Assembly (NCBI RefSeq): GCF_003952185.1
Contig: NZ_RXFS01000006.1
Span: 434,001 to 498,000 of the forward strand
DNA: 64,000 nucleotides
From: Variovorax sp. 679
GTDB taxonomy: Bacteria > Pseudomonadota > Gammaproteobacteria > Burkholderiales > Burkholderiaceae_C
Direction: 5' to 3'
Below the pieces are notes generated by a model. The model had not been told where the DNA came from. It was given only the letters and a program-made list of their open reading frames with translations, and ran no database searches. How positions within the stretch are numbered: the first letter of the stretch is position 1; each line of letters starts with the position of its first letter. Positions 53,559-61,575 of the stretch are shown here, piece after piece. The position numbers and the translations under genes were made by a program.

Positions 53559-54398
53559 TCAGACCCGCACGTGCCGTGACGACACGGGAGCCGCGCGCCG
53601 GTACGCCTGCGGCGACATGCCGGCGATCGCAAGGAATTCACGATTGAAGTGAGCCTGGTCGCTGTAACCGGCTTCCAGCGCCAGTTCGACCCAGGGCCGG
53701 GTGGCATCCAGCGCGAACTCTCCCAGCACGCGATCGAAACGCAGCATGCGCGCGTACTGCTTGGGTGCGATGCCGGTCATGTCGCGGAACAGCTCGATGA
53801 AGCGCCGGTGGCTGTAGCCGCTCTGCTTCACCAGTTCGCCGATCGCACCGGCCTGTCTGCCGTCGCCGGCGCTGTAAAGGCTCGCCAGCGCCTGCGCCAC
53901 CGCGGGGTGCAGGCCGTGCATGGCGCGGGCTTCCATGCGAGCGCACAGCAGGGCATCGAGGATCGCAAGCTGGCGCGTCAGGGAACCGGCGTTCTGAAGC
54001 TGTTCGAGCGCGAAGCCCGCGTCTGCGCCCCAGAGTGCGTCGAGCGGCGTGTGGCAGTCGGCCAGCGCGCCCTCGAGAGCGCCGAGCAGGGCCCTGGCTG
54101 CGCCCGGTTGCAGCATCGCGCCGACCGAGGCTGTCTCGACCGACACGTCGCGCACGAAGAAGGCGCTGCGGGTCCCGCCCACCATGATGTGGCCCACGGT
54201 GAAGCCCTCGGCGTCCGCATCGTTGCGGAAGAGGCGCAACGGCGGTCCACCGAGCCGGAACACCAGGTGCATGCCGCCGGTGGGCAGCACATGCTCGCGC
54301 GCACCCGGCCTCTCGATGGGCTTGTCCGTGGGCGCCGAGGCCCACATCAGCCGCACGAAGGGGCGCAGGCGAGGGGAGGGCAGGCGTGTCAGCTGCAT
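53559..54398 (-). CDS. AraC-family transcriptional regulator
   Basis: A 279-residue regulator. The N-terminal ~150 residues are a DUF6597-like sensing domain (RLPSPRLRPFVRLMWASAPT, PTGGMHLVFRLGGPPLRLF). The C-terminal AraC DNA-binding domain (about 175-275) has two helix-turn-helix units (GELVKQSGYSHRRFIELFRD and ALEAGYSDQAHFNREFLAIA). A GGAG ribosome site precedes the start; the GFA gene is 11 bp upstream, so the two are co-transcribed. Likely controls this small operon. Confidence 0.93.
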   Translation of the reverse strand: MQLTRLPSPRLRPFVRLMWASAPTDKPIERPGAREHVLPTGGMHLVFRLGGPPLRLFRNDADAEGFTVGHIMVGGTRSAFFVRDVSVETASVGAMLQPGAARALLGALEGALADCHTPLDALWGADAGFALEQLQNAGSLTRQLAILDALLCARMEARAMHGLHPAVAQALASLYSAGDGRQAGAIGELVKQSGYSHRRFIELFRDMTGIAPKQYARMLRFDRVLGEFALDATRPWVELALEAGYSDQAHFNREFLAIAGMSPQAYRRAAPVSSRHVRV

Positions 54399-54409
54399 GC
54401 GGTCTCCAT

Positions 54410-54820
54410 CTATTGGCCCGGCAGCCGTTCGAAGATGGTGACGTCTTCAGGCAAGAGGTGGAAGGGCTGCTTCTCCTGGGCCCAGAACACCATGTCCGGA
54501 CCTTCAAAAGCTGCCGGGTCGTCCAGTGCTCCCACCTTGACGATCAAGCCGCCGGGTGCCTTGGGCGAACGCGAGGCGACGTGCACGCCGCATTCGGCGC
54601 AGAACTCGCGGGCTGGAGCATCGCTTGTATCCGCCCGGGCGAATCTGCGCGGCTCGCCCCGGGTGTAGCGGAAGGCGCCGGCCTCCAGGCCGATGAACAT
54701 GTTGCCGGCGCCGCCCGAGACCTTCTGGCAGGTCCGGCACAGGCAAAGCCCGCGCATGCGTATCGGTCCGTCGATCCCGAATCGCAACGCGCCGCAGAGA
54801 CAGCCACCGGTCAGGGTCAT
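54410..54820 (-). CDS. GFA-family zinc protein (glutathione-dependent formaldehyde-activating enzyme fold)
   Basis: A 136-residue member of the GFA/CENP-V fold. Zinc ligands are C7 and C9 (GGCLCGALRF), C26/C28/C31 (CLCRTC) and C74/C77 (FCAECG). Many proteins with this name do not act on formaldehyde, so the activity is open. It is the first gene of the minus-strand unit GFA-AraC-VOC. A much longer ORF in the same frame reaching 56194 lies antisense to metC and is not real. Confidence 0.9.
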   Translation of the reverse strand: MTLTGGCLCGALRFGIDGPIRMRGLCLCRTCQKVSGGAGNMFIGLEAGAFRYTRGEPRRFARADTSDAPAREFCAECGVHVASRSPKAPGGLIVKVGALDDPAAFEGPDMVFWAQEKQPFHLLPEDVTIFERLPGQ

Positions 54821-54943
54821 TCGCAGGTTCCAGCTTGGTTGCCGGATTCTGGCAAGGGCATGGGCCATGCGCAAATCAGAGTTCTGCCCCCTGGGGGAAA
54901 CCGCCGCAGGCGGGCGCCTGATTCGATCCACTAGCATCTGCAC
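54821..54943. other. Divergent gap between the GFA and metC genes
   Basis: The 123 bp hold two GC-rich inverted repeats (a CCCCC-TGGGGG run near 54890 and a CCGCC-GCAGGCGG repeat near 54900-54915) that resemble the hairpins of the intergenic repeat family but lack its TTCGTGT block. No promoter is clear. The region must hold promoters for both divergent genes. Confidence 0.35.
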
Positions 54944-56137
54944 ATGAGCAAGCCTTCCACGACCCTGATCCACCACCCCTACGTTCCGCCCGCCACCTTC
55001 GCCGCGCCGCAGCCCGGCGTGTTCAAGGCATCGACCGTGTTCTTCGCCGACGTGGCCGCCATGCGTGCGCGCGACTGGCGCACCAAGGCCGGCTACACCT
55101 ACGGCCTGCATGGCACGCCCACCACCTTCACGCTGGAGGAGCGCCTGGCCACGCTCGAAGGCGGCACCGAATGCCTGCTCGTGCCCAGCGGGCTGGCGGC
55201 GATCTCGCTGGTCTCGTTCGCCTTCCTGAAGACTGGCGACGAAGTGCTGATCCCCGACAACGCCTACGGCCCGAACAAGGCACTCGCCACCGGCGAACTG
55301 GCGAACTTCGGCATCACCCACCGCCTCTACGACGCGATGAACCCGGCCGATCTCGCGGCCAAGCTGTCGGAGCGCACGCGGCTGGTGTGGGTCGAGGCGG
55401 CAGGCTCGGTGACGATGGAGTTCCCGGACCTGCCCGCGCTCGTCAACGTCTGCCGTGCGCGCGGCGTGATGACCGCGCTCGACAACACCTGGGGCGCGGG
55501 CCTGGCCTTCGCGCCCTTCGATTTCAACGGCAGCGGGCAGGGCGTCGACATCTCCGTGCATGCGCTCACCAAGTACCCCAGCGGCGGCGGCGATGTGCTC
55601 ATGGGCAGTGTGACCACGCGCGACGAGCGCCTTCACCGCGCGCTCAAGCTCACCCACATGCGCATGGGCTTCGGCATCGGCGTGGGCGACGTCGAGACCT
55701 TGCTGCGCTCGCTGCCCAGCATTGCGCTGCGCTATGCCGCGCACGACCGTTCCGCGCGCGAACTGGCCGGCTGGCTCAACGGCTGCGAGGAAATCGCGCA
55801 GGTGCTGCATCCGGCGCTCGAAGACTCGCCCGGCCATGTCCACTGGCGCGCCCTCTGCGGCGACACCAATCTGGCCGCGGGTCTTTTCTCGGTGGTGTTC
55901 GACGAGCGCTACAGCACCGAACAGGTCGACCGCTTCTGCGACAGCCTGCAGTTGTTCCGCCTCGGCTACTCGTGGGGCGGGCCGATCAGCCTGGTGGTGC
56001 CCTACGACATCGGCCTGATGCGCGATGCCAGCGTGGCGCGCTGGCCGTACAAGGGCACGCTCGTGCGTTTTTCCATCGGTCTCGAAGACGTCGAGGACCT
56101 GCGCGCGGACCTGCAGCAGGCATTGGCGCGGATGTAG
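54944..56137 (+). CDS. metC: Cystathionine beta-lyase
   Basis: PLP-dependent Cys/Met metabolism enzyme, 397 residues. The cofactor lysine is K210 in ALTKYPSGGG. Other family features: YGLHGTPTTFTLEERLATLE, VPSGLAAISLVSFAFLKTGD, and VWVEAAGSVTMEFPDLPALV with DNTWGAGLAFAPF. It opens the transsulfuration step cystathionine to homocysteine; a methionine gamma-lyase or other Cys/Met lyase activity cannot be excluded from sequence alone. Divergent from the GFA operon. Confidence 0.9.
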   Translation: MSKPSTTLIHHPYVPPATFAAPQPGVFKASTVFFADVAAMRARDWRTKAGYTYGLHGTPTTFTLEERLATLEGGTECLLVPSGLAAISLVSFAFLKTGDEVLIPDNAYGPNKALATGELANFGITHRLYDAMNPADLAAKLSERTRLVWVEAAGSVTMEFPDLPALVNVCRARGVMTALDNTWGAGLAFAPFDFNGSGQGVDISVHALTKYPSGGGDVLMGSVTTRDERLHRALKLTHMRMGFGIGVGDVETLLRSLPSIALRYAAHDRSARELAGWLNGCEEIAQVLHPALEDSPGHVHWRALCGDTNLAAGLFSVVFDERYSTEQVDRFCDSLQLFRLGYSWGGPISLVVPYDIGLMRDASVARWPYKGTLVRFSIGLEDVEDLRADLQQALARM

Positions 56138-56254
56138 GAAACCGCTTCCTGCCCCGTGGGTACCCCGTGGTTGGGTACCGTCTTGAGACTGCACCGTTAT
56201 CGCTTACAGTAGGCCACGCGCAGTCACCCTGACTGCCTCGCCCAAGGAGAAGCA

Positions 56255-56458
56255 GTGGCAACACCCAATTACGGCTACGAGAAGCGCCAGAAAGAGCTGG
56301 CCAAGAAGAAAAAGAAGGAAGACAAGCTCCGGGAAAAGGCGAACCGCAAACTCAATCAGAGCAGCGACGGCCTGGCTCCCGGAGACCCGGAAACCGACGT
56401 GGCCTCGCTCGAGCACGATCCACCCACGGTTCCCGAGTTGCCTACCAAGAACGGTTGA
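56255..56458 (+). CDS. Lysine-rich small protein, unknown function
   Basis: A 67-residue soluble protein. The N-terminal third is highly basic (YGYEKRQKELAKKKKKEDKL), the C-terminal part is acidic/proline-rich (PGDPETDVASLEHDPPTVPE). Start ATG with AAGGAG site just upstream. I know such 'hypothetical' proteins from betaproteobacteria but no function; binding to nucleic acid is conceivable from the charge. It is followed by a terminator. Confidence 0.8.
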   Translation: MATPNYGYEKRQKELAKKKKKEDKLREKANRKLNQSSDGLAPGDPETDVASLEHDPPTVPELPTKNG

Positions 56459-56482
56459 TCCGCTCCTGGCGTACCAATCAGA

Positions 56483-56518
56483 AAGCCGCTGCAGGCCTGC
56501 GCCTGCGGCGGCTTTTTT
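56483..56518. terminator. Terminator between the Lys-rich gene and tesA
   Basis: GCCGCTGCAGGC (56485-56496) pairs with GCCTGCGGCGGC (56501-56512) with one mismatch, followed by six T. The T-run touches the tesA stop on the opposite strand, and the left side has AAAG, so it works mainly for the plus strand and possibly for both. Confidence 0.85.
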
Positions 56519-57195
56519 CATTGTTTCGGCAGGAGCTTGCGCAGTTCGGCCCAGACGTTGTCGAGCAGTTGCGGCTGCGCGGCGGCCGTCGGGTGGATGC
56601 GGTCGGCCTGAAACAGCGAGAGCGCGTCGGGCGCATCGGCCACTCCCTTGAGCAGGAAGGGCACGAGGGCAGACCTGGTCGCGCCCGCTACCTTGGAGAA
56701 CACCGCCTCGAAGCGCCGCGTGTAGTCGCCGCCGTAGTTGGGTGGCACCTGGATGCCGACGATGAGCACCTTCGCGCCCGCGGCCTGGGCGGCCCTGGTG
56801 ATCTGCATCAGGTTGCTTTCCGTATCCGACAGCGGCAGGCCGCGCAGGGCGTCGTTGGCGCCCAGTTCGAGCACCACATGGCTGGGCTTGTGCTGCGCGA
56901 GCAGCGGCGCGAAGCGGGCGCGCCCGCCCGAGCTGGTGTCGCCGCTGATGCTGGCGTTGACCACGGTGGCCGCGATCTTCTGCTGCGCAAGCCTTTTTTC
57001 GAGCAAGGGTACCCAGCCTTCGCCGCGCTTGAGGCCGTACTCTGCGCTCAGCGAATCGCCGAGCACCAGGATCACCGGCTTGCCTGCCGTCTGTTGGGCC
57101 TGGGCCTGCGCCGCGGTCGCCCATAGCCCCGCGCTGCCGAGCGCGGCGGTGGTCAAGATAAAGTCACGTCGATTCAAAACCAAAGCCCTTTCCAT
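56518..57195 (-). CDS. tesA: Arylesterase / multifunctional lysophospholipase TesA (GDSL family), Tat signal
   Basis: SGNH-fold thioesterase/arylesterase of 225 residues. The N-terminus MERALVLNRRDFILTTAALG has a twin-arginine motif NRRDFIL, so it is likely exported folded by Tat. Catalytic blocks: GDSLSAEYG (serine), SGDTSSGG (glycine), LGANDALRG (asparagine) and DRIHPT (Asp-His). The start codon overlaps that of the ABC ATPase on the other strand by two bases (57193-57195 and 57194-57196), as known for E. coli tesA/ybbA. The function is inferred from family. Confidence 0.93.
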   Translation of the reverse strand: MERALVLNRRDFILTTAALGSAGLWATAAQAQAQQTAGKPVILVLGDSLSAEYGLKRGEGWVPLLEKRLAQQKIAATVVNASISGDTSSGGRARFAPLLAQHKPSHVVLELGANDALRGLPLSDTESNLMQITRAAQAAGAKVLIVGIQVPPNYGGDYTRRFEAVFSKVAGATRSALVPFLLKGVADAPDALSLFQADRIHPTAAAQPQLLDNVWAELRKLLPKQ

Positions 57196-57904
57196 GTCCC
57201 AACCCCCGTCTGATGCCATTGTCGCCGTCGAGCATGTCTTCAAGTCCGTCACCGATTCGACCGGCACGCTGGACATTCTGCAGGACATCGATTTCACCCT
57301 CGGCGCGCGGGAAACCGCGGCCATCGTCGGCGCCTCGGGCTCCGGCAAGAGCACGCTGCTGTCGATCATCGCGGGGCTGGATACGCCCACTCGCGGCACC
57401 GTGCGCCTTGCCGGGCAGGACATCTTCTCCATCGACGAAGACGAGCGCGCCGCGGTGCGGGCCCAGCGCGTGGGCTTCGTGTTCCAGAGTTTCCAGCTGC
57501 TCGGCAACCTCAGCGCGCTCGAGAACGTGATGCTCCCGCTGGAGTTGGCCAACCGCAAGGACGCGCGCAAGGCCGCCACAGAAATGCTCGGCCGCGTCGG
57601 CCTGGGCCAGCGGCTGGGCCATTACCCGAAAGTGCTCTCCGGCGGCGAACAGCAGCGCGTAGCGCTGGCCAGGGCCTTCGTGGTCCAGCCGGCGCTGCTG
57701 CTGGCCGACGAGCCCACCGGCAGCCTCGACTTCGCCACCGGCGAGCAGGTCATGCAGCTGATGTTCGACCTCAATCGCGAGCTCGGCACCACGCTCGTGC
57801 TCGTCACCCATGACCGGGGCATCGCCGCCCGTTGCGAACGTCGGATCACCATCGAGGCCGGGCGCGTCGCGCTTAATGAAAAAGTGGCTCTGGCGCCCGC
57901 CTGA
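57194..57904 (+). CDS. ABC transporter ATP-binding protein (LolD/YbbA type)
   Basis: A 236-residue ABC ATPase of the MacB/LolD-like family. Walker A GASGSGKSTLLSII (about 46-59), Q-loop VFQSFQLLGNLSALENVMLP, signature LSGGEQQRVALARAF and Walker B LLLADEPTGSLD are intact. The divergent pairing with tesA is the YbbA context, where the partner permease YbbP normally follows. Here the next gene is unrelated, so the permease is missing locally. The gene lies head to head with tesA with overlapping start codons. Confidence 0.93.
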   Translation: MSQPPSDAIVAVEHVFKSVTDSTGTLDILQDIDFTLGARETAAIVGASGSGKSTLLSIIAGLDTPTRGTVRLAGQDIFSIDEDERAAVRAQRVGFVFQSFQLLGNLSALENVMLPLELANRKDARKAATEMLGRVGLGQRLGHYPKVLSGGEQQRVALARAFVVQPALLLADEPTGSLDFATGEQVMQLMFDLNRELGTTLVLVTHDRGIAARCERRITIEAGRVALNEKVALAPA

Positions 57905-57962
57905 CAAGCGCAATAAGCTATGAAATATAAATAAAGCGCCCGCCACTTTCGAGGAGATGTTC

Positions 57963-58457
57963 ATGGAGGAGCTTCCGCCCGACGCCGTTCTGGCGCTGCA
58001 GCGAGGCAGGATGATCGAGGCCATCAAGATCGTGCGCAACCGCACGGGCCTCGACCTCAAGTCGGCCAAGGAAGCCGTCGACCGCTATGCCGATCGGCTC
58101 GCAAGCGGGGAGGACGACAACGACCACGGGCGAGGCGCGCCCGCCGCGGCCATGCAGGACCGCGGCTTTGCATCGATGCCCTCCATCGCGCTCGCGGCCC
58201 TGGCGCAGGGCAACAGGATCGAGGCCATCCGCCTCACGCGCGAAGCCACCGGCCTGAGCCTGTCGGCCGCCAAGCGGCTGGTCGACAACCATGACGACCC
58301 CGCCCTGGGCGGTTTCGGCCCGCTGGCCCGGCACATGCCTCGCCGTCCGATGGTCGAGCCCGGCCGTGTGCAGGGTGCCGGTTACAAATGGCTGCCGACC
58401 TTGATCATCCTGCTGGCGGCGATCATGGTCTGGCTGCTGTTCGGCGGAAAGGCCTGA
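57963..58457 (+). CDS. Membrane-anchored protein with two ribosomal L7/L12 C-terminal-like repeats
   Basis: A 164-residue protein. Two similar helical repeats, about 8-42 (LQRGRMIEAIKIVRNRTGLD then LKSAKEAVDRY) and 76-110 (LAQGNRIEAIRLTREATGLS then LSAAKRLVDNH), match the signature of the L7/L12 C-terminal domain (I-x-AIK-x-R-x-TGL-x-L-x-x-AK-x-x-V). A single membrane helix at about 143-161 (WLPTLIILLAAIMVWLLF) ends the chain. GAGGAG (57951-57956) is six bases before the ATG at 57963; an ATG at 57957 is too close. It is directly followed (4 bp) by an unassigned membrane protein. Function unknown. Confidence 0.85.
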   Translation: MEELPPDAVLALQRGRMIEAIKIVRNRTGLDLKSAKEAVDRYADRLASGEDDNDHGRGAPAAAMQDRGFASMPSIALAALAQGNRIEAIRLTREATGLSLSAAKRLVDNHDDPALGGFGPLARHMPRRPMVEPGRVQGAGYKWLPTLIILLAAIMVWLLFGGKA

Positions 58458-58461
58458 GCTG

Positions 58462-59445
58462 ATGATCGTTCCCCAGTTCTGGGCCGAAGGCCGCGTCCAG
58501 GAGCGCGTGGATGGCAAGCAGGTCACCGTGCGCCGCTACGGCTGGTCCGACGACAGCCCGCTGGCCGCGCAGGCGCACGCCGACCAGCGCGCCCGCGACG
58601 CGTTCGACCGCATCGTGCACAAGGGCGAGAAGCTCGAGCTCCGCGAGCGCAAGATGCCCTACAACGGCGCTGACGGCGTGCCGATCCGCGAGGAAATCGT
58701 CGAGCGCCAGGGCGACACCGTCATCACGCGCAACACCTACGGCGCACGCTGCCTCAACACGCCCGACGTGATGTTCGTCGACATCGACTTCGAGGAGCCC
58801 CTGCGCGGCAGCGTCTTCGGCTTCGCGCTGGTGCCAGCGCTGATCGCCGGGGTGGTCGGCGGCTGGGCCGCCAGGACCTGGCTGGGCGGGCTCATCGCGG
58901 GCATCGTGGTCTTCGTCGTGGCCTGGGTCATCGGCCAGCGCAAGAAGCGCGGCGAGCACAGCGGCAACCCCGCACCCGAGAAGCGGGCGGCGGAGCGCAT
59001 CGCGCGCTTCATGCAGCAGCATCCCGACTGGCATCTGCGCATCTACCGCACTCCCGCAGGCTTCCGCTTGCTGGCGATGCACGATGTCTTCGACCCGGCC
59101 GACACCGCGGTGGCCGATTGCTTCCATGCGCTGGGCGTCGACAAGGTCTACGCGCGCATGTGCCGTAACCAGAACTGCTTTCGCGCCCGGGTGAGCGCCA
59201 AGCCCTGGCGCGTCGGCATCGGCGACCACATGCGGCCCCAGCCCGGCGTGTGGCCGGTGTCCCCCGACAGGCTGCCCGCGCGCGACGCATGGGTCGCGCG
59301 CTACGAAAAGGCCGCCGAAAGCCACGCTGCCTGCCAGTACCTGGAGAGCGTGGGCAATGCTGCGACGGTGCATCCGAGCGCACTGGCGGTGCAGGAACTG
59401 CACGACGAGCGCACCCGCGCACTCAGCGGCCTGCCGCTGGCCTGA
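58462..59445 (+). CDS. Unassigned membrane protein with two adjacent membrane helices
   Basis: A 327-residue protein I do not recognise. An N-terminal soluble region (1-115), two hydrophobic stretches (about 117-134 and 142-158) separated by a short turn, and a C-terminal soluble domain (about 165-327) with notable conserved-looking features: HLRIYRTPAGFRLLAMHDVF, CRNQNCFRARVSAKPWR (C234, C239), and CQYLESVG near 291. The charge pattern around the helices (RKKRGE after) suggests both ends face the cytoplasm. It starts 4 bp after the L7/L12-like gene, so both are surely co-expressed. No known enzymatic motif seen. Confidence 0.8.
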   Translation: MIVPQFWAEGRVQERVDGKQVTVRRYGWSDDSPLAAQAHADQRARDAFDRIVHKGEKLELRERKMPYNGADGVPIREEIVERQGDTVITRNTYGARCLNTPDVMFVDIDFEEPLRGSVFGFALVPALIAGVVGGWAARTWLGGLIAGIVVFVVAWVIGQRKKRGEHSGNPAPEKRAAERIARFMQQHPDWHLRIYRTPAGFRLLAMHDVFDPADTAVADCFHALGVDKVYARMCRNQNCFRARVSAKPWRVGIGDHMRPQPGVWPVSPDRLPARDAWVARYEKAAESHAACQYLESVGNAATVHPSALAVQELHDERTRALSGLPLA

Positions 59446-59490
59446 GCACGCGGCCCGTGCCGGCTTCGAGGGGGCGGGGATAATCGGAGG

Positions 59491-60237
59491 ATGTCTTCCC
59501 CCAAAGTGATCTTCGGCTTCCATGCCGTGGGCGTGCGCCTCAAGACCGCGCCCAAATCGGTGCTCGAAGTGCTGTTCGACGCCAGCCGGCGCGACGCGCG
59601 CATGAAACAGTTCCTTGCCCGCGCGCAGGAAACCGGCGTGCGTCTCATCGAGGCCGACGGTGCTCGGCTGTCCAAGCTCAGCGGCAGCCATGGCCACCAG
59701 GGCGTGGTGGCGCGGGTCGAGCCAGTCTCCCAGGTCCGCTCGCTCGACGAACTGCTCGAAGGCCTCGAAGAGGCCGGCACCGTGCCCCTGCTGCTGGTGC
59801 TCGACGGCGTGACCGACCCGCACAACCTCGGCGCCTGCTTGCGCGTGGCCGACGGTGCTGGCGCGCACGCGGTCATCGCCCCCAAGGATCACGCGGCCGG
59901 CATCAACGCCACCGTGGCCAAGGTGGCGAGCGGTGCGGCCGAGACGGTGCCGTACTTCATGGTCACCAACCTTGCGCGCACACTCAACGAACTCAAGGAG
60001 CGCAACATCTGGTGCGTGGGCACCAGCGACGACGCGCCGGGCACCATCTACCAGAGCGACTTCAAGCGCCCGCTCGCGCTGGTGCTGGGCGCCGAGGGCG
60101 AGGGCATGCGGCAACTCACCCGCAAGACCTGCGACGAGCTGGTGAGCATTCCGATGGCGGGCGCAGTCGAGAGCCTGAACGTCTCGGTGGCCAGCGGCGT
60201 GTGCCTCTACGAGGCGATGCGGCAGCGCGGCGCCTGA
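59491..60237 (+). CDS. rlmB: 23S rRNA (guanosine-2'-O-)-methyltransferase RlmB
   Basis: SPOUT methyltransferase modifying G2251 of 23S rRNA, 248 residues. The N-terminal substrate-binding part (FGFHAVGVRLKTAPKSVLEV) and the three SpoU motifs are visible: VLDGVTDPHNLGACLR (motif 1), LGAEGEGM (motif 2), and IPMAGAVESLNVSVASGVCL (motif 3). A GATAAT element ends six bases before the ATG, with GGAGG overlapping this gap, so the start is either leaderless or has a very short leader. Confidence 0.95.
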   Translation: MSSPKVIFGFHAVGVRLKTAPKSVLEVLFDASRRDARMKQFLARAQETGVRLIEADGARLSKLSGSHGHQGVVARVEPVSQVRSLDELLEGLEEAGTVPLLLVLDGVTDPHNLGACLRVADGAGAHAVIAPKDHAAGINATVAKVASGAAETVPYFMVTNLARTLNELKERNIWCVGTSDDAPGTIYQSDFKRPLALVLGAEGEGMRQLTRKTCDELVSIPMAGAVESLNVSVASGVCLYEAMRQRGA

Positions 60238-60258
60238 CCGGGCGCTGGTCCTGGCCTC

Positions 60259-61461
60259 CTAGTCGCGGGGCAGCGATCCGCCCTTGCGGTGGAAGTAGAC
60301 GAGTTCCGCCATTCGCCGCATCGGCGGCGTGCCGAGCAGGCGGTTGAACATCCAGTCGTTCTGGAAATGGTCGAAGGCCCAGCGCAGCACGCGCTTGAGC
60401 CTGAAGCCCGGGTAGCCGCGCACGAACCACGTGGCCGGATCGCCAACTTCGCCGCGCACGAAGCGCGCCACGGCTTCGCCCGCACGCTGCCCGTGCAGCA
60501 GGGCTGTGTGGATGCCGCCAGCTGTCACCGGCGACACCATGCCGGCCGCATCGCCCACCAGCAGCGCCCGTTCGCGCGCCACCACCGGAAGCACGCCGCC
60601 GCAGGGGATCATTCCCGCGCGTATCGCGACCGGTGGAGCGTCGCCGGGCGTGACCACGGGGGCTATCTTGCGCAGCAGCGGGTCGAGCCTGAGCGCTCCG
60701 GCGTCGTTGTGCACCATGCGGCGGGCCAGCCCGATCTGGCTCACGCCGACGCCTTGCAGCGCCCAGCCGATGTAGCCAGGTGCCAGCTTGCGGTCAATGA
60801 AGCAATGCAGCAGGTCGGGCGCCATCCGCGCGCCCTGGTACTCGTGCTCGACGCCGTAGAGAAAGCGCGTGTTGCGCGAAAGGCCGAGGGCCTTGGCAAC
60901 ACGCGAGTGCGGGCCGTCGGCGCCCACGAGGTAGGTGGCGGTGATGCAGGGCCCTTGCGCAAGGGGCACCTCCCACCGGCCGTCGAGCCAGAGCGCCTGC
61001 TCGAACAGCGTGCCCAGCCGAACGTCCACGCCGCAGGCACGGGCAGAGTCCACCATCCAGTCGAGCAGAGCAGGTGCGTCGGTGGCCCAGAACCAGTAGC
61101 CGGGCGCATGAAGGTCGACATGGCGCATGTCGGGGGCATAGAGCCTCACGCCTTCGATGCGGCGCACCAGCGCGGGTGGCACTTCGGCCAGCCAGGGCAC
61201 GCTGTCTACCGCGTCCTTGACGATGATGCCGGTGGTGTGCAGCTTGGCGCCGGCGGCGGTCTTCTTCTCCAGCACCATCACGCTGAGGCCCGCGAGGGCT
61301 GCGGCCCGGGCGCAGGCAAGGCCCGCGAAGCTGGCGCCGACGACGAGAAGATCGACCTTGAGGTTGCCGGGACCGTGGCCCGGCACGGGCGCCGGGGCCG
61401 GCTGGGGTGTCGCGCAGGACGAAGGGGTGAGAGGAGAAAAGAGGCTGGAAGAGGAGTGCAT
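60259..61461 (-). CDS. FAD-dependent oxidoreductase of the geranylgeranyl reductase family
   Basis: A 400-residue flavoprotein. The FAD-binding Rossmann fold is at about 34-60 (DLLVVGASFAGLACARAAAL; the third glycine of GxGxxG is GASFAGL). A second FAD contact is LLVGDAAGMVSPVTAGGIHT (about 300-320), typical of the digeranylgeranylglycerophospholipid/geranylgeranyl reductase-like group. The first 30 residues are Ser/Pro-rich and may not be translated; the true start could lie nearer the fold. Substrate unknown. It ends 21 bp from the convergent rlmB. Confidence 0.85.
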   Translation of the reverse strand: MHSSSSLFSPLTPSSCATPQPAPAPVPGHGPGNLKVDLLVVGASFAGLACARAAALAGLSVMVLEKKTAAGAKLHTTGIIVKDAVDSVPWLAEVPPALVRRIEGVRLYAPDMRHVDLHAPGYWFWATDAPALLDWMVDSARACGVDVRLGTLFEQALWLDGRWEVPLAQGPCITATYLVGADGPHSRVAKALGLSRNTRFLYGVEHEYQGARMAPDLLHCFIDRKLAPGYIGWALQGVGVSQIGLARRMVHNDAGALRLDPLLRKIAPVVTPGDAPPVAIRAGMIPCGGVLPVVARERALLVGDAAGMVSPVTAGGIHTALLHGQRAGEAVARFVRGEVGDPATWFVRGYPGFRLKRVLRWAFDHFQNDWMFNRLLGTPPMRRMAELVYFHRKGGSLPRD

Positions 61462-61575
61462 GAGGCTGCCGACTGGATGCGATGCGCACCGCGGCCTGCG
61501 GTGCGGACGCGAAGTTAGCCAGCCAGCGTGCGCGCGGCGTGAAGCCTGTGTGAACTTGCGCGCGAGGCGCCCAGG

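Noticed and set aside
54410..56194. 594-codon minus-strand frame that contains the GFA protein at its end
   Set aside because: Only the last 136 codons are GFA; the rest lies antisense to metC, which is complete.
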